Part shown: positions 63,282-64,000 of the stretch, piece after piece
How the letters are laid out: each line of letters starts with the position of its first letter
Position numbering within the stretch: the stretch's first letter is position 1
The notes under the pieces: generated by a model
Seen by the model: only the letters and a program-made list of their open reading frames with translations
The model's database searches: none
Told to the model about the DNA's origin: nothing
Assembly (NCBI GenBank): GCA_021521415.1
Contig: JAIQDT010000107.1
Span: 186,001 to 250,000, forward strand
Direction of reading: 5' to 3'
DNA length: 64,000 bases
Source: Bidens hawaiensis
Taxonomy: Eukaryota > Streptophyta > Magnoliopsida > Asterales > Asteraceae
Program-made: the position numbers and the translations under genes

Positions 63282-64000
63282 TGCCTAAGTTGTCATAATG
63301 ATGCTGAGAATGAAGTATAGAGAAGCGACTTAATCAATATGATCCCATGTTGAGATCTTTTCACAAAAAGAAAGAAAATGTTTTGAAAGGAAATAAGAGT
63401 GAAATTTGATCTCATTATGCATCATTTGCTCTTAAACATTGATATTTAATGATAAAACTATTTGAAATTTTTTTAAGTCAAAAAGAGTTGCATTTTACCT
63501 TAAATATGTCTGAATATGTACTTTCGAGTAAGGTTTGATGATTTTCAACCTTATCGAGTAAACTTAGATGTTTTTGTCTAAGTTCATCCATTTCGAGCAT
63601 ACTTTGATGATTCTTAAATTTTCGAGTAAACTTAGTTGTTTTATTTGAGGTTTAACTCATTCAAGCAAGCTTGATACTTGACAATGTCTGAATACGATAT
63701 TTCTAGCAAGCTTAAATGTTTTTGAACATTCTAGCAAATTTAGGTGTTTGGTTGACTGTTTAAACTCATTCTAGAAAGCTTTGTGATTTTTAGTGCTTAA
63801 ATGAATTATTCATGTATTTTCGGGTACACTTTCATATTTATCAGCTTTCGAGTAAACTTAGATGTTCCGAAGGTTGGTTTTATCTAGCATACTTGATGAT
63901 TATGTGATACTTGTTTGATTATGCTTTACATGTCTATTTTGAGTAAACTTTGGTGTTTTAGTTGAAATATGTCTTTGTCTAGCATATTTCATGATTTCAA
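63282..64000 (+). repeat. Degenerate TTCGAGTAAACTTAGATG repeats (Cop-I interior or another LTR)
   Basis: From about 63520 a 30-40 bp unit (TCGAGTAAACTTAGATGTTT, TCGAGCATACTTTGATG, CTAGCAAGCTTAAATG) recurs about ten times to the window end. The words resemble those in the Cop-F, Cop-G and Cop-I LTRs. No frame over 60 codons is present. I see no gene. Confidence 0.6.

Larger units (their letters stand above)
46284..64000 (+). mobile_element. Cop-I: Ty1/copia copies sharing one LTR, plus strand
   Basis: The left part (46284-46676) is the 3' end of an internal region with a PPT. Next is an LTR (46677-59183, split by Gyp-D), then a PBS (59186-59197), a leader and the start of gag. A 3' end and a 5' start on either side of one LTR is the internal-LTR-internal form expected from recombination between copies. 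Gag start and LTR words match Cop-F and Cop-G. The region after 59920 is rearranged, and the right end is not in the window. Confidence 0.7.

Overview
This window looks like plant nuclear heterochromatin and is built almost entirely of LTR retrotransposons inserted into one another. I see no host gene, tRNA, rRNA or bacterial feature. The evidence for a flowering plant is the set of Ty1/copia and chromodomain Ty3/gypsy polyproteins, primer-binding sites matching plant initiator tRNA-Met (TGGTATCAGAGC or close variants), long AT-rich LTRs and a plant-type Helitron. The style of the polyproteins suggests a daisy-family (Asteraceae) genome; that is inference, not proof.

Layout. 1-3230 is the 3' end of a plus-strand copia element (Cop-C), and a small non-coding element (Cop-A, 724-3100) sits in its LTR. 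Cop-C lies in the 3' LTR of a decayed minus-strand chromovirus (Gyp-1, 3231-22482). Gyp-1's gag is split by a 3.17-kb solo LTR (Solo-1, 6892-10061), and its 5' LTR is split by a young element (Chr-E, 12457-19608) that carries only one gene, a protein with nine zinc knuckles. Gyp-1 itself interrupts the RNase H region of a minus-strand copia (Cop-F, 22483-30428). Cop-F sits in the gag of a sister element (Cop-G, 30429-46283). Cop-G also holds a very young gag-protease-only copia (Cop-B, 30793-37150), and its 5' LTR holds a decayed copia (Cop-H, 38689-45270) with a 617-bp Helitron in one LTR. Cop-G lies in the 3' part of a plus-strand copia (Cop-I, 46284 to the window end). The Cop-I LTR is split by a chromovirus with an extra ORF upstream of gag (Gyp-D, 47501-58607), and its internal region is split by Solo-2 (60645-63276). 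Eight insertions have exact 5-bp target duplications in the window: Cop-A AATAC, Solo-1 ATAAC, Chr-E GATGA, Cop-B GCATT, Cop-H CAACA, Gyp-D TGAAG, Solo-2 TAACC, plus the Helitron's A|T junction, which makes no duplication.

How the parts work together. None of the elements in view is autonomous. Gyp-1 has lost the protease active site and the reverse-transcriptase catalytic block. Gyp-D has frameshifts, a deletion and nonsense codons. Cop-F, Cop-G, Cop-H and Cop-I are broken or truncated. The two youngest insertions by LTR similarity, Cop-B (one difference by eye in 483 bp) and Chr-E (about seven substitutions in 2.6 kb), are partial-coding elements. They must have used reverse transcriptase and integrase supplied by other elements. 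Chr-E, with a triplicated nucleocapsid-type protein and no capsid domain, and Cop-B, with gag and protease, internal poly(A) tracts and a remnant accessory ORF, are the most novel objects here. Short words such as AACTTCGCC recur in LTRs of both copia and gypsy origin, and two dyad-symmetric motifs are conserved among the chromovirus families.
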